The notes below the pieces were generated by a model. That model searched no databases, was not told the origin of the DNA, and saw only the letters and a list, made by a program, of their open reading frames with translations. Made by a program: the position numbers and the translations under genes. 64,000 nucleotides of DNA from Trifolium pratense (taxonomy: Eukaryota; Streptophyta; Magnoliopsida; Fabales; Fabaceae): contig NC_060059.1 in the NCBI RefSeq assembly GCF_020283565.1, positions 6,393,501-6,457,500 of the forward strand, written 5' to 3'. Positions 1 through 11,945 of this stretch are shown here, piece by piece; positions within the stretch are counted from its first letter, which is position 1, and every line of letters begins with the position of its first letter.

Positions 1-477
1 AAAAGCATCCTGCTGTCTCCAAAATGTAAATACTAGGTATTATGCGGTATGTACAATGTATTATGTTGTGCGTGCCTTTGTGTAAAAAAAATTAAATAAC
101 ACTACCAATAATTACCCCTTTTTTAAAAAATATGGGTAAATATAATGTCTAAAATATAATAATCATAATTGCTTAAATATACACTATTTAAGAAAAAAAA
201 CTAAATATATAAAGGTCAACATTTGTTTTTAAAAATAAACTAAGTATAAAATGGTTCAACATTTGTTGAATTTGTTAAAAATTTAGACGAATTTATCTTG
301 ATGAACAAGGCAACAGTTGACTAATTGTGGTGGTGTGTATGGCAGATAGGGAATCGAAAGTAGGAAATCCTTTGTCCAAAAATCTGTATCTTACAATTTC
401 AAAAGACGTTTTTGCACAAAAACAACCAATTGAAATTAAAATTTAGACTGACACTAACAATCAAATGTACTTCCTAC

Positions 478-3400
478 CTATAATTAGTTAAGGGTACAAA
501 GTTAGCAAGCTTCCCACTATCTGAATCATCCTCAAGACTCTGTGTATCAAGAGCAACCCTCCAAACCTCTCCATCATACCAGACAACAGCATCTATGGCA
601 GGCCCTTTATCATTATAGCCCTAAAAAATAAAACAATGTTGCCTTTTAAGTAAGAAAACTCAATTGACTAAACATTGATCAGGATCTTGAGGCAAGTAAA
701 CAAGCACGGTGCACTATAAAAGTACCGTTTTAGTGAGAAGGAAACAGGAATTAAAAAAAAAAATGATTGTTGCTATGTGAAAATATTATCACTTTTGGTG
801 GAAACTCAAAATATTATCATTGCTACTACTTATGAGCATAATTAACAGTAGCATAGCTACTTATCAAAACGAGAACGGTAATTCTGTGGGATATACCATG
901 CATGTCAATTACAGGCCAAGCTCAAATACAATTATGTAAATTACAGCAATTACGCAAACAAGAGGAGTGCTAGCAACACACTCTTTAACAAACACACTCT
1001 AACACACTCTCTTCTATTGGTTAAAATTTATATGGGTCCCATAAAAATTATATGGGTCCACATTTTTTTATGGGACCCATGTGAATTTCAACCAATAAAA
1101 GAGGGTGTGTTGGAGTGTGTTTGTTAAAGAGTGTGTTGCTAGCATTATTCACGCAAACAATTAGGATGTAAGTTAGCTCCAAGGTAGTCCCTTTATTACT
1201 TTGTTCACTTGGTTGTAATCACAACTAAGAAGAGAACCCTACGCAGAACACAACACAGAATATCATTTAAACTTCATTGCAGCTCCCCAATTCCCCTCTA
1301 TCCTAATTTAGAATCTCCAAGAAAACCATAGGTAAAGGACACTGTAATACATCATTCACCACGACACTTCAACCATTTTATCCACAATATTATATTTCAA
1401 CATAAAAAATATGTTGGATGATAAAAAAATTGAATATCGTATAATTAATGGATATTAATAAATTAATAGTTTCCTATTTCAAAGAGTAGAAAAGGAAGTA
1501 ATAACATGTTGAGCCCACCTCAGATTGCTTTTTAAGAAAATCAACTCTATTCTGGAGATCTTCACGAGCCTTTTTGAGTTTAGCATCATCCACCTTGCGG
1601 TGTTGCTAGAAAATGCATCACATTTCAAGTTACATGGGAAAGAAGATATCATATATGCAAACAAGAATATTATATCTGCAGGAGCATAAAGTTATTTACA
1701 AAATTAGAATAAATAGAAGTAACTAAAATTATAAAGAAATCAAATAAAATATCTGTATATGAACAGAAAAAGGGAAACAATAATCGCACATCTTAGATTA
1801 ATTTCTATGCACTGACAATGTAAAGCTTTTTTAGGCATGTATCCAATCAAATCATACCATGATGTCACTTTGTTATATTACCTCCTAAAATATTGCCACA
1901 AATATCTACATCGTGCAATATTATTGGATGCATGTAAAAAAGTATTACACTCACGGAATATACAAATTAAATCCTTAATTATTATTTTTTTCCTGTTTTT
2001 AGTGCTCTTTAGAGTACGAGACAATTTTTCTTTACAGCATTTGCAGAAAGAAACTAACAATCATAAAATGCTAAAATATGGTAGAAAAGGTACAACCGTC
2101 ACCAAAAAAGGGAAGAAATTCCCCTTCTTTTTCCAAAAAAAAGTATTTTAAATTATGCTTGTAAAAATGAGATGAATAGAAAGAAAATACTCGGACAATA
2201 AGAGATACATGTCAAAAGTAATAGTATGACAACACATGCAGTAGCTTGCCTCTATCATATGTGATAACCAGTGCCTACTGGAAAAGTATTAAACAGTTGG
2301 GAGTAGAGCATGTGTGAATTAAGGTGGTGGCTAATAGAAGAAGTATAAAGAAATTTTTTAATTTACCTGATCAAAATCATTAAGTTGTTTTAGAGTCTTG
2401 GCAATTTCCTCCTGGTTTATCTCATCCCACTTTTTCTTTCTTTCTTTCTGCAGATACAATTTTAGGAAAGGAAAGAGGAAGTTTGACTGATTGGCCATAT
2501 GAAGTCCAAAGAGCAACTATAAAATTTACGAAAATTATATTTCTACCTTCAAACGAGAGGTCAACGTTTCTGTAAAAAGCTCGTAAACCAATTTATAACC
2601 CACATGCCATTCACCAGAAGGGTTCTTCCATGAAGTATTGATAGCCAAAGAAGCACCTGTACAAATTTTGCATGAATGCTTAAAGCACGGACAAGAACTT
2701 CCACATTCTTTCATTAGGAAGAAGGAAGAGAGAAAAGTAACAGCAAACAAAACATGAGAGGTTATAGAAAAATCATCAAAATGGTTGAAGTGGGAAAACA
2801 TAACCTCCTGATTTCTTACATCATTTAGGTACTAGAAATCATGTATTCAAAGCATATAAAACCATGGTAGTAATTTGACTTCAGATTTTCCTACTCAGTG
2901 TAACTGCTTTCAAGTTTATTTGAGCCATCCTTTTCCCATTCAAAAAAAAGTGTGAAATGCCAACAACTGTGACTTCATTCATTCATTCAAATAGAATTTG
3001 ATATTACATTTTTTTAAAACGAGAAATTTAGGGTGTGTTTGGTAACACAAATAAGCTAGCTTATAGCTTATTCTATAAGTTTATAAGCTTGTTTCAAAAA
3101 ATTAGAGGTGTTTGGTAACAAGCTTTTTTTACTAGCTTATAGCTTTTTTCCAGATGCTATTTCAAGTAGCGTTTGAGCTTATAGCTTATAGCTTTTTACA
3201 CTTTATTCCATTTTTACCCTTTAATTTAATAACTACCCACTCTAAAAAATAAACTACCCACTATCAATTATATCATTTTATATTTATTAACCACTTCAAA
3301 AGCTAATTTTACCAAACACTTTAATTTCAATTAGCTAGCTTTTCAGCTATCAGCTATCAGCTAGCTTATAGCTTATTTTTACCAAACAGACCCTTAATAT

Positions 3401-5115
3401 TCCTAATAAGAAGATACATTCATCACAAGTAGTGCATGTAGTAGAGATCCAAAGTTTTATAGTTCAAATATGTACAATGTTATAGACCAGTTATTTATTC
3501 CCTATCACTGACCTGATGCCCCAGAAATACAACCATCAGCATCAGCCTTCACCACTTTCGACGTATCAATATCTCCACTCCCAGTGCTGAAGATTAACAA
3601 AAATGTACCACATATTTATTGGTAAACAAATAATGCATATATATCAAATAAAACGTCAAAGTCGAGTTTCTTAATTTACCAATCAAGGATATCAAGAATT
3701 TTTGGTTTCCCATCTGAGGTAACCTGTAATCCGGCAGCAGCTGGGTCTACACCAGAATCTGAAGAGTGAAAACATGCAGATCTCAGATTAAATACATTTG
3801 CCATATGAACCAGTATGGCAGAAGTGCAGCACCGGTTACTCATTACAGCATCACACTAAACATATCATAATACATGCACAATATCTACAGAACTGTTTGG
3901 AAAGAAGCAAATTAGATGACACCAAGCTAGGGACATATGGCAAATATATTTAATCTGAGATCTGCTACACCAATTGAATTATTACAAGTTCATCTTCACC
4001 ATTTAAAGTGAGTTGCTCACTTTAGACACCTAAATCTGTTTTAAAAGAGTGTGTTAGATAGTGAGTTACTTAGCTAGCATTTCTCTGCATTTTAATCTAT
4101 CTTCACCTGATAATCAATGATATCATGAAATGTGACTCATCCAAACCAAATGAATATACACTCCCAGCAAGTCAACAAATATAAATTCGACAAACAAGCA
4201 ACTAAAAGGGTGTAATTAATTCAACATTTAGAGCCAATGTGGGTTGTGACTTATTTGAACTTACTTACAGGCATGAACACCTGTGAGACTGTTTGGAAGA
4301 GCTTATGAAAATAGCTTACGACATGTCAATAAGTTGTTTTCAACTTATTTCAATAAGCTTTCCAAGATAACTTATGAAAACAGCGTATAACTTATATAAA
4401 AACAGATTGATTTTATTTTATCTTTTATTACAGAAATAGCTTATACATAAGCTTTTATATGATAATTGTTTATGCTATAAGCCCTTAATTAGTCTGATTA
4501 GCCTTAAACCACAACTGACTACAGTCCCTAACACAAAAAAATCTTCTAGCAGGTGGCCCAATGAATCATGAAGAGACTCTGATACCATCTTAAAATTTGG
4601 TTTGGGCCTAACTCAATTCTACAAAATCGGATTGTAAGATGAGTATTGCCTCCACTTATAAACATATTTTCATGTCATCTGTCATACAATGTAGGACTCT
4701 AAACAAAGCCAACAACAATCCAAGTTGAAAATGAACGAAAAATGTAAGAAATGGTACCGAAAATAGCGATGAGAACACCACGTCCATCATAGTGTGGATA
4801 AGAATGGAGGAAACGATCGACGCCAATTTCCGTTTTGGGCATAAGAGAAGCTAAAAAGGTAGACTGATTGAGCTTGAAGTTGCGGAAAGAAGCAGTACCA
4901 TTAGTGGTGTTGTTGTTGTTGTTTCCTCCGTCGTCATCAACACCACCACCACCACCAGAATGAGAAGAAGTGAGGGAAGAGCAAATCATTGGTTTGGGAA
5001 TGGAGAGAAAGGGCCAATTGGATCTTCCGAAGAGATTTGGCTTAGTGAGGTGATGGTTGATGAGAAATGGAGAGGGAAGTGTGCGCAAACGCATGAATGT
5101 GTGTTGATTATGCAT
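478..5115 (-). CDS. TPP2: Tripeptidyl peptidase II (subtilisin family), 5' part only
   Basis: Giant serine exopeptidase that removes tripeptides from N-termini of peptides downstream of the proteasome. Seven exons are readable on the minus strand: 5115-4758, 3758-3681 (donor near 3674), 3586-3513, 2656-2547, 2447-2367, 1605-1519, 620-478, all with GT/AG borders and compatible phases. The start at 5115 opens a Ser/Asn/Gly-rich leader of about 70 residues that could be an organelle transit peptide (inference). The family blocks follow in order: FKLNQSTFLASLMPK, then YDGRGVLIAIFDSG, where D120 is the expected catalytic Asp of the D-H-S triad and its codon is split by intron 1. Next come CTGSGDIDTSKVVKADADG, SWKNPSGEWHVGYKLVYELF, a Lys/Glu-rich stretch, and DAVVWYDGEVWRVALDTQSL. 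The catalytic His and Ser exons lie beyond the left edge. Introns carry several MITEs. Identification is firm; the N-terminal start is less sure. Confidence 0.93.
968..1144. mobile_element. Palindromic MITE in TPP2 intron 6
   Basis: About 177 bp whose two halves are near-perfect reverse complements. The left end reads TGCTAGCAACACACTCTTT and the right end is its reverse complement, with a second inverted pair around TATGGGTCCCAT in the middle. It sits between TPP2 exons 6 and 7. GCTAGCA at each outer edge could be part of the terminal repeat or a target-site duplication. No coding capacity. Confidence 0.75.
3031..3393. mobile_element. PIF/Harbinger (Tourist-like) MITE, copy 1
   Basis: A 363 bp element with ends GGGTGTGTTTGGTAA and TTACCAAACAGACCC, flanked on both sides by TTA, the classic 3-bp target duplication of PIF/Harbinger elements. 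The interior is full of AGCTTATAGCTT blocks. It lies in a TPP2 intron between exons 3 and 4. Two relatives occur in this window, at 22014-22385 and 45618-46035. Confidence 0.85.
4250..4500. mobile_element. MITE of a second family (copy in TPP2 intron 1)
   Basis: Non-coding element rich in paired AGCTTATG / CATAAGCT blocks, recognisable because a longer relative stands at 49666-49939. Shared stretches include GAGACTRTTTGGRAGAGCTTATG and TAGCTTATACATAAGC. The ends here are degenerate and the borders approximate. Confidence 0.6.
4555..4715. repeat. Dispersed legume-type repeat fragment
   Basis: Contains the phrases TGATACCATCTTA, CTAACTCAATTCTACAAAATCGG and TGTAAGRTGAG. The same phrases recur in order at about 13070-13190 and 36190-36345, so this is one dispersed family. 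No ends or coding region could be defined. It lies in TPP2 intron 1. Confidence 0.45.
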
Positions 5116-5590
5116 ATGGTGACGGTGGTGGTGGTGGTGGAGGAGGGTGTTTTGGTAATTTTGAGAGAGAGAGTGGGAAGATGAAGCGGGATGGAATTGG
5201 ATAGGTGGATTTGATTTGAGTGGTAGTGTTGTTTTATGAAACTCTGCTATAACAGTTAACCAACTCTAATCCTTTGTTTTTTTTTTGTTGTAAACTAGGT
5301 ACAAACCCGTGCGTACGCATGAAGGCGCGTTAAATATAGTTAGATATAAAATTAAAAATATTATGAAACCATAAATATAGAGGTAATATTGAGATTGAAA
5401 TAAACTTGATTAGGTGCATGAATTGTTACAAACTTAGATATGACTTCTCTTATGTTATTATGAAACATGACTTGATTCACTTATAATTGATATCAATAAG
5501 ATTTTATTAGACATTGTATCCTATGTTTGGGATATTTATACAGATTGAGTTGATGTCATTAGATGTTCATAGATGTTGATAAAGTTTGCT
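5116..5590 (-). promoter_or_regulatory. TPP2 upstream region
   Basis: Holds the TPP2 5' untranslated region and promoter. The first 60 bases upstream of the start contain a GGT-rich plus-strand run (5116-5155) and a GA-rich run near 5162-5180. No convincing TATA box stands out. From about 5300 the sequence becomes AT-rich repeat DNA with an ACCCGTGCGTACGCATG motif at 5306-5322. Confidence 0.4.
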
Positions 5591-5591
5591 T

Positions 5592-6211
5592 GTTGATTGA
5601 GTTGTGATGGTCTACTTGTACTTATCCCCATAAAGTTTGATTGTATGTTACAATAATAAAATTTGAAGTCATGGAAGTGTACCAAGTAATAATGAATGTG
5701 AAATATAGAAAATCAAAATATTAGCTTTTATTTAAAAATTAAAAAAAGAATGTATATTTGTAAAAAAACGTTAAAAATAGGAAATTTGGTGAATATTATA
5801 AGTTTATTACGTTTAAATAAGAGAAAAAATAAATTTGATATGAATAAAAAATAAAGTGTATATTGGTGTATGATGAGGTAAAGAAAAATTTATCTTCTAT
5901 TTAGTTGATTGAGTTGCGATGATCTACTTGTACTTATGTCCCCCCATAAAGTTTGATTGTATGTTACAATAATAAAATATGAAGACATGGGAGTGTACCA
6001 AGTAATAATGAATGTGAAATATAGAAAATCAAAATATTTATTTAAAAATTAAAAAAAGAATGTATATTTGTAAAAAAATGTTAAAAATAAAAAATTTGGT
6101 GAATATTATAGGTTTATTACGTTTAAATGAGAAAAAATAAATTTGATATGAATAAAAAATAAAGTGTATATTGGTATATGATGAGGTAAAGAAAAATTTA
6201 TCTTCTATTTA
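5592..6211. repeat. Tandem duplication of a ~310 bp AT-rich unit
   Basis: Unit 1 (5592-5903) and unit 2 (5904-6211) begin with GTTGATTGAGTTG and end with TTATCTTCTATTTA. They are nearly identical apart from small indels such as extra C residues near 5941 and a lost stretch near 6035. No open frame is present. The junction is exact, so this is a direct head-to-tail duplication. Confidence 0.85.
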
Positions 6212-6849
6212 AGATTGAAGGGAGTATATTTTATTCATTTATTCATAGAAGGATAAAATTGACAATGCTTTAGTAGTAGTGTGATAAATTTATAGTACTC
6301 TAGTAATGGTGTGATAGAGTTGTAGTACTCAAGAATATTTAAAATTGTCATAACATTGGTTAGAGAGTTTTAGGTGATAAGAAGGTAGCTTGTTGAGTTG
6401 TACAAAATCAGTGGTAAGTCACTTTTAATATTATATTGTAATATATTAAAATAAGATTTTTGTGTGTTGAAAGTAATTTTAGAAATAATCCAAAAAAAAC
6501 TTGAATATATAAACTTTAACATTCATTTTTATTCGTTAATTAAAGTAACTCAATGAATAAAAGTGAGAATGATAAAGGTGTTCTTTCCATTTTTTTGTCA
6601 TGACATTTTTATTTCTATTTTGTCAAATAATTGATTAGAGAATCTGATTTGATAAGAAGGTAGCTTGTTGAATAGAACAAAATGATTTTTAGAACGATAT
6701 TTCAAATTATATTGAAATAAAAATTAAATGGTGTATGTATCAATGGGCACAAATAGTATGATATCCGTGTCCATTTGATTAGATAAATATGATATTCATC
6801 TTAGCTCCATATCCGTTCGGGTATCTACTAAGTGGTAATCCGCGGGTTT

Positions 6850-7075
6850 TGAGTTATCCACGGATACTAAGAGATATCCATGGATCATTATTTTTTTAAA
6901 GTAATATAAATTATATAATAGCACGTAACTGCATAGACTAATCCCTCGAGTCATGTGGGACCCAAATGGGTGGCAAACTCTTCCTAAGAATTTTAACACT
7001 GTTGCATGCCCAAACCACCAGGATCGAATCCAGGACCTTGATTAAGCTAAAAAAGACTTGCATCATCTCATCTAA
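6850..7075 (-). mobile_element. Possible degenerate tRNA-derived SINE
   Basis: On the minus strand the segment contains a pol III B-box-like CTGGATTCGATCCTGG (about 7020-7035) and runs into an A-rich tail near 6900. The head is poorly conserved and no flanking duplication was found. The rest of 6212-7220 shows AT-rich repeat DNA and no gene. Confidence 0.35.
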
Positions 7076-7223
7076 GTACTCTTGGGTACTCTAATCCTTT
7101 GTTTGGTTGCGTTGCGAAGAACAAGTAACAAGGATCAAATTAGTCTAATCTCTTTGAATTTGAATAAACTCATGAAAAAGAGTCTAATTAGTCCTTATAT
7201 CAATGAATCTAAATTAGTTTCTA

Positions 7224-7485
7224 CTCGCTCCGTCCTATTTTAAATGACATTTTTTTTACTTTAATTTGTCCCAATATAAATAACCTATACAACTTTCAAA
7301 GCCATTTTTTCTAATTTTACCCTTTAATTATTATTACTAGTAATGAAAAAGGTCAGATGTGCAGCTATGAAAAGTGAATAATAAGGGCATTTTAATAATT
7401 GTACAATTCTCTTTCTTTTATTTATGCAATTTTCTTAAAGTGTGTGAAATGGTAAAATAAGTCGTTTAAAATGGGACGAAGGGAG
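7224..7485. mobile_element. Stowaway MITE
   Basis: A 262 bp element starting CTCGCTCCGTCCTATTTTAA and ending TTAAAATGGGACGAAGGGAG, with TA on each outer side. This is the end structure and target duplication of Stowaway (Tc1/mariner) MITEs. There is no coding capacity. A second, one-ended Stowaway-like start lies near 7680. Confidence 0.85.
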
Positions 7486-7984
7486 TAATATATTTATGGT
7501 TTAACATGTAATTATTTGCCTTTCTTGTCAAAAGAATGACATAAATTCACATCGACAACATCCGACTAAAAACTTAAAAAACGAACTTCATTTTTATAAA
7601 ATTGATTTACTAATAAACATGGAAGTTAAGCGATCACAAGTTGCTTCATGGTAAAATCACATCTGTACTCTTGTATTATTACTCTCTCCGACCTTAACTA
7701 TAAGCATTTTTCCACTTTTCAGATACATTGAAATGTATCTTGTCTATTTATAGTGTAACTCAAATTTCCATTTTATTAGCTAATTTTTGTTCGTGAAAGA
7801 TCATTGAATCACTTTTCTCTTGAATATAGCATAGTCTATTTAAACTCTTTAATGATTGTACTCAAATAATTAATTCTAATGTTACACATATTTTATTCTA
7901 TAATTCAACATTTATTAAGTAAAAATGTAGTATATATTTAGTAATATGAATGAATGACATAATTGAAAACTATCAGGTGTCGAA

Positions 7985-8256
7985 AAAATAATTGAAAACT
8001 ATCATTCAAATTACATATTCTTTCTCATTCCTTTATCAAGAATTTTCTATCTGCCTGGCATTCAGCATTGTGTATACTTGTATTGTATGGTTTTCAATAA
8101 AAAAAAATCCCTCTCAAAAGTTGTTGAAAAATTTCCAGTATGATCTTCTAAATAACCTGAAACATTTCAATCTGAGTCAGATCAATAAACCATAAAGTCA
8201 CCATGATATCCAAGAAAACAACAATATATATTTTTATGAGACATTAATACCTTAGC
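7985..8256 (-). other. 3' flank of PAE copy 1, shared with copy 2
   Basis: About 200 bases downstream of the stop closely resemble 14575-14840 downstream of the second gene, for example TTTATCAAGAATTTTCTATCTGCC against the same stretch with two changes. The duplication therefore ran past the 3' end. It probably contains the 3' untranslated region; no coding signal. Confidence 0.6.
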
Positions 8257-11200
8257 TTATGGTATCATATTATGGCAAGTTTTGTCACATGGATATGCAC
8301 AGTCTATTTCCTGAGTTTTGCTTCTACCAAAATACCAATCACCAACTGCTTTTGCAATAGTCTGTAAAGGTAAAGCAATTTAAATTTAACCATGTTGTTG
8401 ATTAAACCTTTGATATGTCGACAATCAAATACAATAAACATGTTTATTGTTATATGATGTTTGTCAAAGAGATTTGTACCTTATTGTTTATTCTTGGAGA
8501 ATTGGCTTTAAACCATGTTTCTTGCATTTCACTTTGGCAATGAGCAAAACATGAATTTATGAACATTCCGCTGCTTTTTGAATCTAAGAACGGTTTCAAA
8601 ACTGTAATCATGCTGAGCCTAAAACCTGTAGTGACGTGCTTTGAATTAATGAAAGTCGGTTCAATGTGTGAAAGCTATTTCAAAAATGTGAAATTTTGAT
8701 GACAGAAAAATCGAAAGAGGAACCTTGCAATGTATCAATTTCGGCTGGGGTGCATGTCGATAGTTTATGCTTGCACTGGTTCCATTTTCCTTGGGGATCG
8801 GATGAAGGTGTCACCAATACATTACTGAACTGTTGACATTTTAAGTTTATTAATTTCATAATTCACAAACTATAGGTTTAATTTAATGTACAAAATAGAA
8901 AGTTAGGAACAAAATGCATCAAAAACAATTACTTGGAATACATCATAGGCAGTGTTTAAGATAAAATATGGTGTCGATATATATTTCAACGCATACTGTG
9001 GAAAGAAGCACTGCATGAAACACGAAATATGTCAGAATCTTGTACATTTTCCTGAGCTAATGATGCAAGATTATGAGAAAACATACCAAGAATGCATTGG
9101 AGGAGAACCCTTTGGTACACTTACTATTTAGATTCTGCTCTACACCCTGTTACACAACTTTGTCAAGTAAGCAAACATGTTTACTGTTACACAATTTGAA
9201 AATTCAATATAGGTTGTGACCTTATGAAAAGAGTTCAAAGGATCATGCATAGCAATGTTGTGTACCCTAGGTCTGTAGATATAGTTTTTCGGAGGATTGA
9301 TTTTGCTATACATAAGGGTTTAACGGTGCAGCTTGTTGCTCGTCTAATTTTCGTTCATTTGTTTTTTTTTTTTTATTTAAAAAAACTCGGTATCTGGCCC
9401 AAAGACCGACTAATCCAAGGGAATCAATCTCACCCCCCACTTGTGGGGGCCCTGTTTAAAGTAAGAGTTTTTTTAGCTCTGTATGGACTAGCTCACAGAA
9501 ATTGGCACCATGGAGAATCGAACCCGAGACATTGAGAGGAGAAAACTCCAAGATCACAATCCAACACCACTAGGCCAACCCAAGTGGATTTACCTTTCGT
9601 TCATTTGTAAATTATCTTGAATATATAACGGAAGATTATTTTTCCTTGTTGGTAAAAAAAATACAAATATAGGAAATTCAATGTCCATAACATACTAAAT
9701 TTATTGAAGGTTACCTGCAATGTAACTACACCTTTGAAGAAGTTCCTCATGGTGTAGTTCAAACTGATATCTTTTCTGAAAAAGGGGGTGTAAAAGGAAT
9801 ATGTTAGTATTTAGAATCAGAATTTGCTGAAATGACTAAAGATAGAGTAAATCAAATTAACATACTCATCAAGAAAAAACCCTGCATCACTCATGCATTT
9901 AACACTAGCATTTGCTGGCAAATATTTGGTAAAGTTGTCACAATGGTGAAAAGTGGCTAAACCTCCTGCTGAACAGCCTGAAAGCAAAGCCTACACAATA
10001 TTCATAGTAATTATTATAAATTTCATTCAAAATTTCAAATCATATAATATAATATAATATAATATAGATTTAAACATGATTTTACTTTCTGCAATTATAA
10101 GTTTTTTTGTTTTCGTCCCTGTAAGTTATTTTGTTGGGTTTCATTCTTTGCAAATTCAAAATTTGTTTTTAGTCCTAGTGTTATACGTGGCCCAGTATAA
10201 TCATGTCATGTGTGACATCACAAGCCCAATAAATTGACAGACAAAAATTGTACAGAGGTAAAACTAAAAAAAAAATTATAATTGCAGAGACTAAAATCAT
10301 ATTTAAATTTATAATATAATCAGTTAATGGTTAACTTAAACTGCAAGCAATATGTATCTTCATAAAGAGTAATAATACCTTCTGTGCCTTTTCTAAACCT
10401 TGTGGTAGAAGGTCCTGAATAATGGCTTCCCAAATCTTTTGCCCTTTGAAGTAAAGCTTTGTTGTCTAATGTTCATCTCACAAAGAAGAGTAACAAATAA
10501 GTAAAGTTTAATTTAAAACTACATAAGCAAAAGAAGATTATGAAAAATTACCCCATTATTCAACACTTTGTTTCCAGTAAATGAAGCTCCATCACAGTAT
10601 CTAAGCTTCACCCTATTCCAATTATAAAAATCTAGCCACAAACAAATGCAAATTAATAAGTAACACCATAATTGTGAGATGAAAGAAGAGAAGAGAAAGA
10701 AAGAAAATATTGATGATTTATTTACCTGGATTAAGGGTAGCATTGTTGCTTAAAATACCATTGAAGGTCGCCAACTTACTCATATAATGTGATGAACCCC
10801 TGCGAGTTTGTGCTCTCTCTAAGCATGATGTTAGGTCATTGCACCATCCACCACCCTGCCAAGTACCATAAATAATTTCACCCTTAAAATTGATAAATGG
10901 AGTATCCGGAGTTCAAATTCCGGCTCTTACATATAAAATGTGATCAGTTCCTATAAACTGAGTTAAGCTCATAAGACTATGAACCCATTAAATTTTAACC
11001 ATTTTTGTTTGACCATATATATAAGAAATTTCTTTTTTGAGGAAAAAAAGATAATCATTTAATTTTTTCTTAAAAAATTGTTTAAGAATTAAAGAAATAG
11101 TTGCTATTATTTACAATTAAAATCATGATACTTTTCTATATTTATGATACTTTACAAATAAAAACAAAAAAATTCTATGCAATTTCTATAAAAATAAAAT

Positions 11201-11945
11201 AAAATAAATGTGATAATTAAAAAGAAATAGAGAGACTATTGGTATAAATAAGACTCATATAAAAATATTTTGGACCAAAGCGTTTAAATGAGATGACGTG
11301 AAACTATTCTAATTTACTAAAAAAAAATTGACTTATAATTTAACCAAAATTTTGAATCATGAGATAATGATATTTACATTGCCTCAAAAAAAAAAAAAAA
11401 AAAAAAGAGATAATGATTTTTAGGAAGGAGCCAAATATAAACAAAAAATAAAATTCATTTTAAGATGTATATTATATTTTTATTTTTTGAAGGAAAAATG
11501 TATATTATATCTATTTCTAACAAATTTTAGTAAAATATTATGTATTTTTTGTCTTTAAACCTTTAAAACATATGAGTATACCTCGAATTGTAGAAGCCAA
11601 TTGTTTTGACCCGCTCCATATCCTCTGTCCAAATGATACCCCGGTAAACTCCCATCCAAACAAACTATAAATTCAAAACACATCAAATTTTAATTAAGAC
11701 GGCATGTAAAATAAAGACGCCTCTATTTATACACTCATGTTTCGAACTCTATAGCCGGAGCCGGTGATGAAAACTGAAGAAAATAAATTAAAATTTAACT
11801 TACGAGCACTAGTTTCACGTGCATTTGTAACGAGCTTTATGTTCACCGTTTTTGAATTAACGCGCCACGGCTCCACTGTGGTTAGATACAATAATGCCAC
11901 AGCCATGGCCGCGAAGTTCATCCTAAGAGAAAACAATGGAATCAT
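8257..11945 (-). CDS. PAE: Pectin acetylesterase, tandem copy 1 (400 aa)
   Basis: Cell-wall enzyme that removes acetyl groups from pectin (CE13, Notum-like alpha/beta hydrolase), secreted to the apoplast. Twelve exons: 11945-11804, 11664-11582, 10855-10726, 10631-10552, 10465-10379, 9990-9866, 9775-9715, 9146-9087, 9010-8933, 8829-8724, 8625-8480, 8361-8257. They total 1203 nt, in phase throughout. The start gives a hydrophobic leader ([20 protein letters not shown]) that looks like a signal peptide. The expected catalytic triad is visible: Ser180 in GCSAGG, Asp279 in LNTAYD and His346 in [14 protein letters not shown] and CDGASFTG are family blocks. The protein ends in CHNMIP. It is paralogous to the gene at 14843-21175. 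Introns contain a SINE and a MITE that the paralog lacks. Confidence 0.93.
9363..9594 (-). mobile_element. tRNA-derived SINE in PAE copy 1 intron 7
   Basis: A 232 bp insertion read on the minus strand. Its head has a tRNA-like A box (TTGGCCTAGTGG), followed by the B box GGGTTCGATTCTC near 9520 and an A-rich tail (plus-strand T run at 9363-9376). It is bounded by a perfect 14 bp target duplication, TTTCGTTCATTTGT, at 9349-9362 and 9595-9608. Paralogous intron 7 of PAE copy 2 has no insertion, so it arrived after the gene duplication. Confidence 0.9.
10068..10308. mobile_element. MITE in PAE copy 1 intron 5
   Basis: Ends are inverted repeats of about 40 bp: ATTTAAACATGATTTTACTT on the left, with CTGCAATTATAA, and its imperfect reverse complement on the right ending ATATTTAAATTT. 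The matching intron of PAE copy 2 (16715-16814) is only 100 bp, so the element inserted after duplication. Non-coding. Confidence 0.7.

Noticed and set aside
1..20. TPP2 exon 8 start
   Set aside because: An acceptor-like GACAG appears on the minus strand at the very edge, but too few bases remain to confirm the exon.
4960..5184. Plus-strand open frame over TPP2 exon 1
   Set aside because: Antisense shadow of the TPP2 first exon with a GGT-repeat tail.
9500..9594. tRNA gene
   Set aside because: A and B boxes are present, but target duplications and an A tail show a SINE, not a tRNA; no cloverleaf was found.
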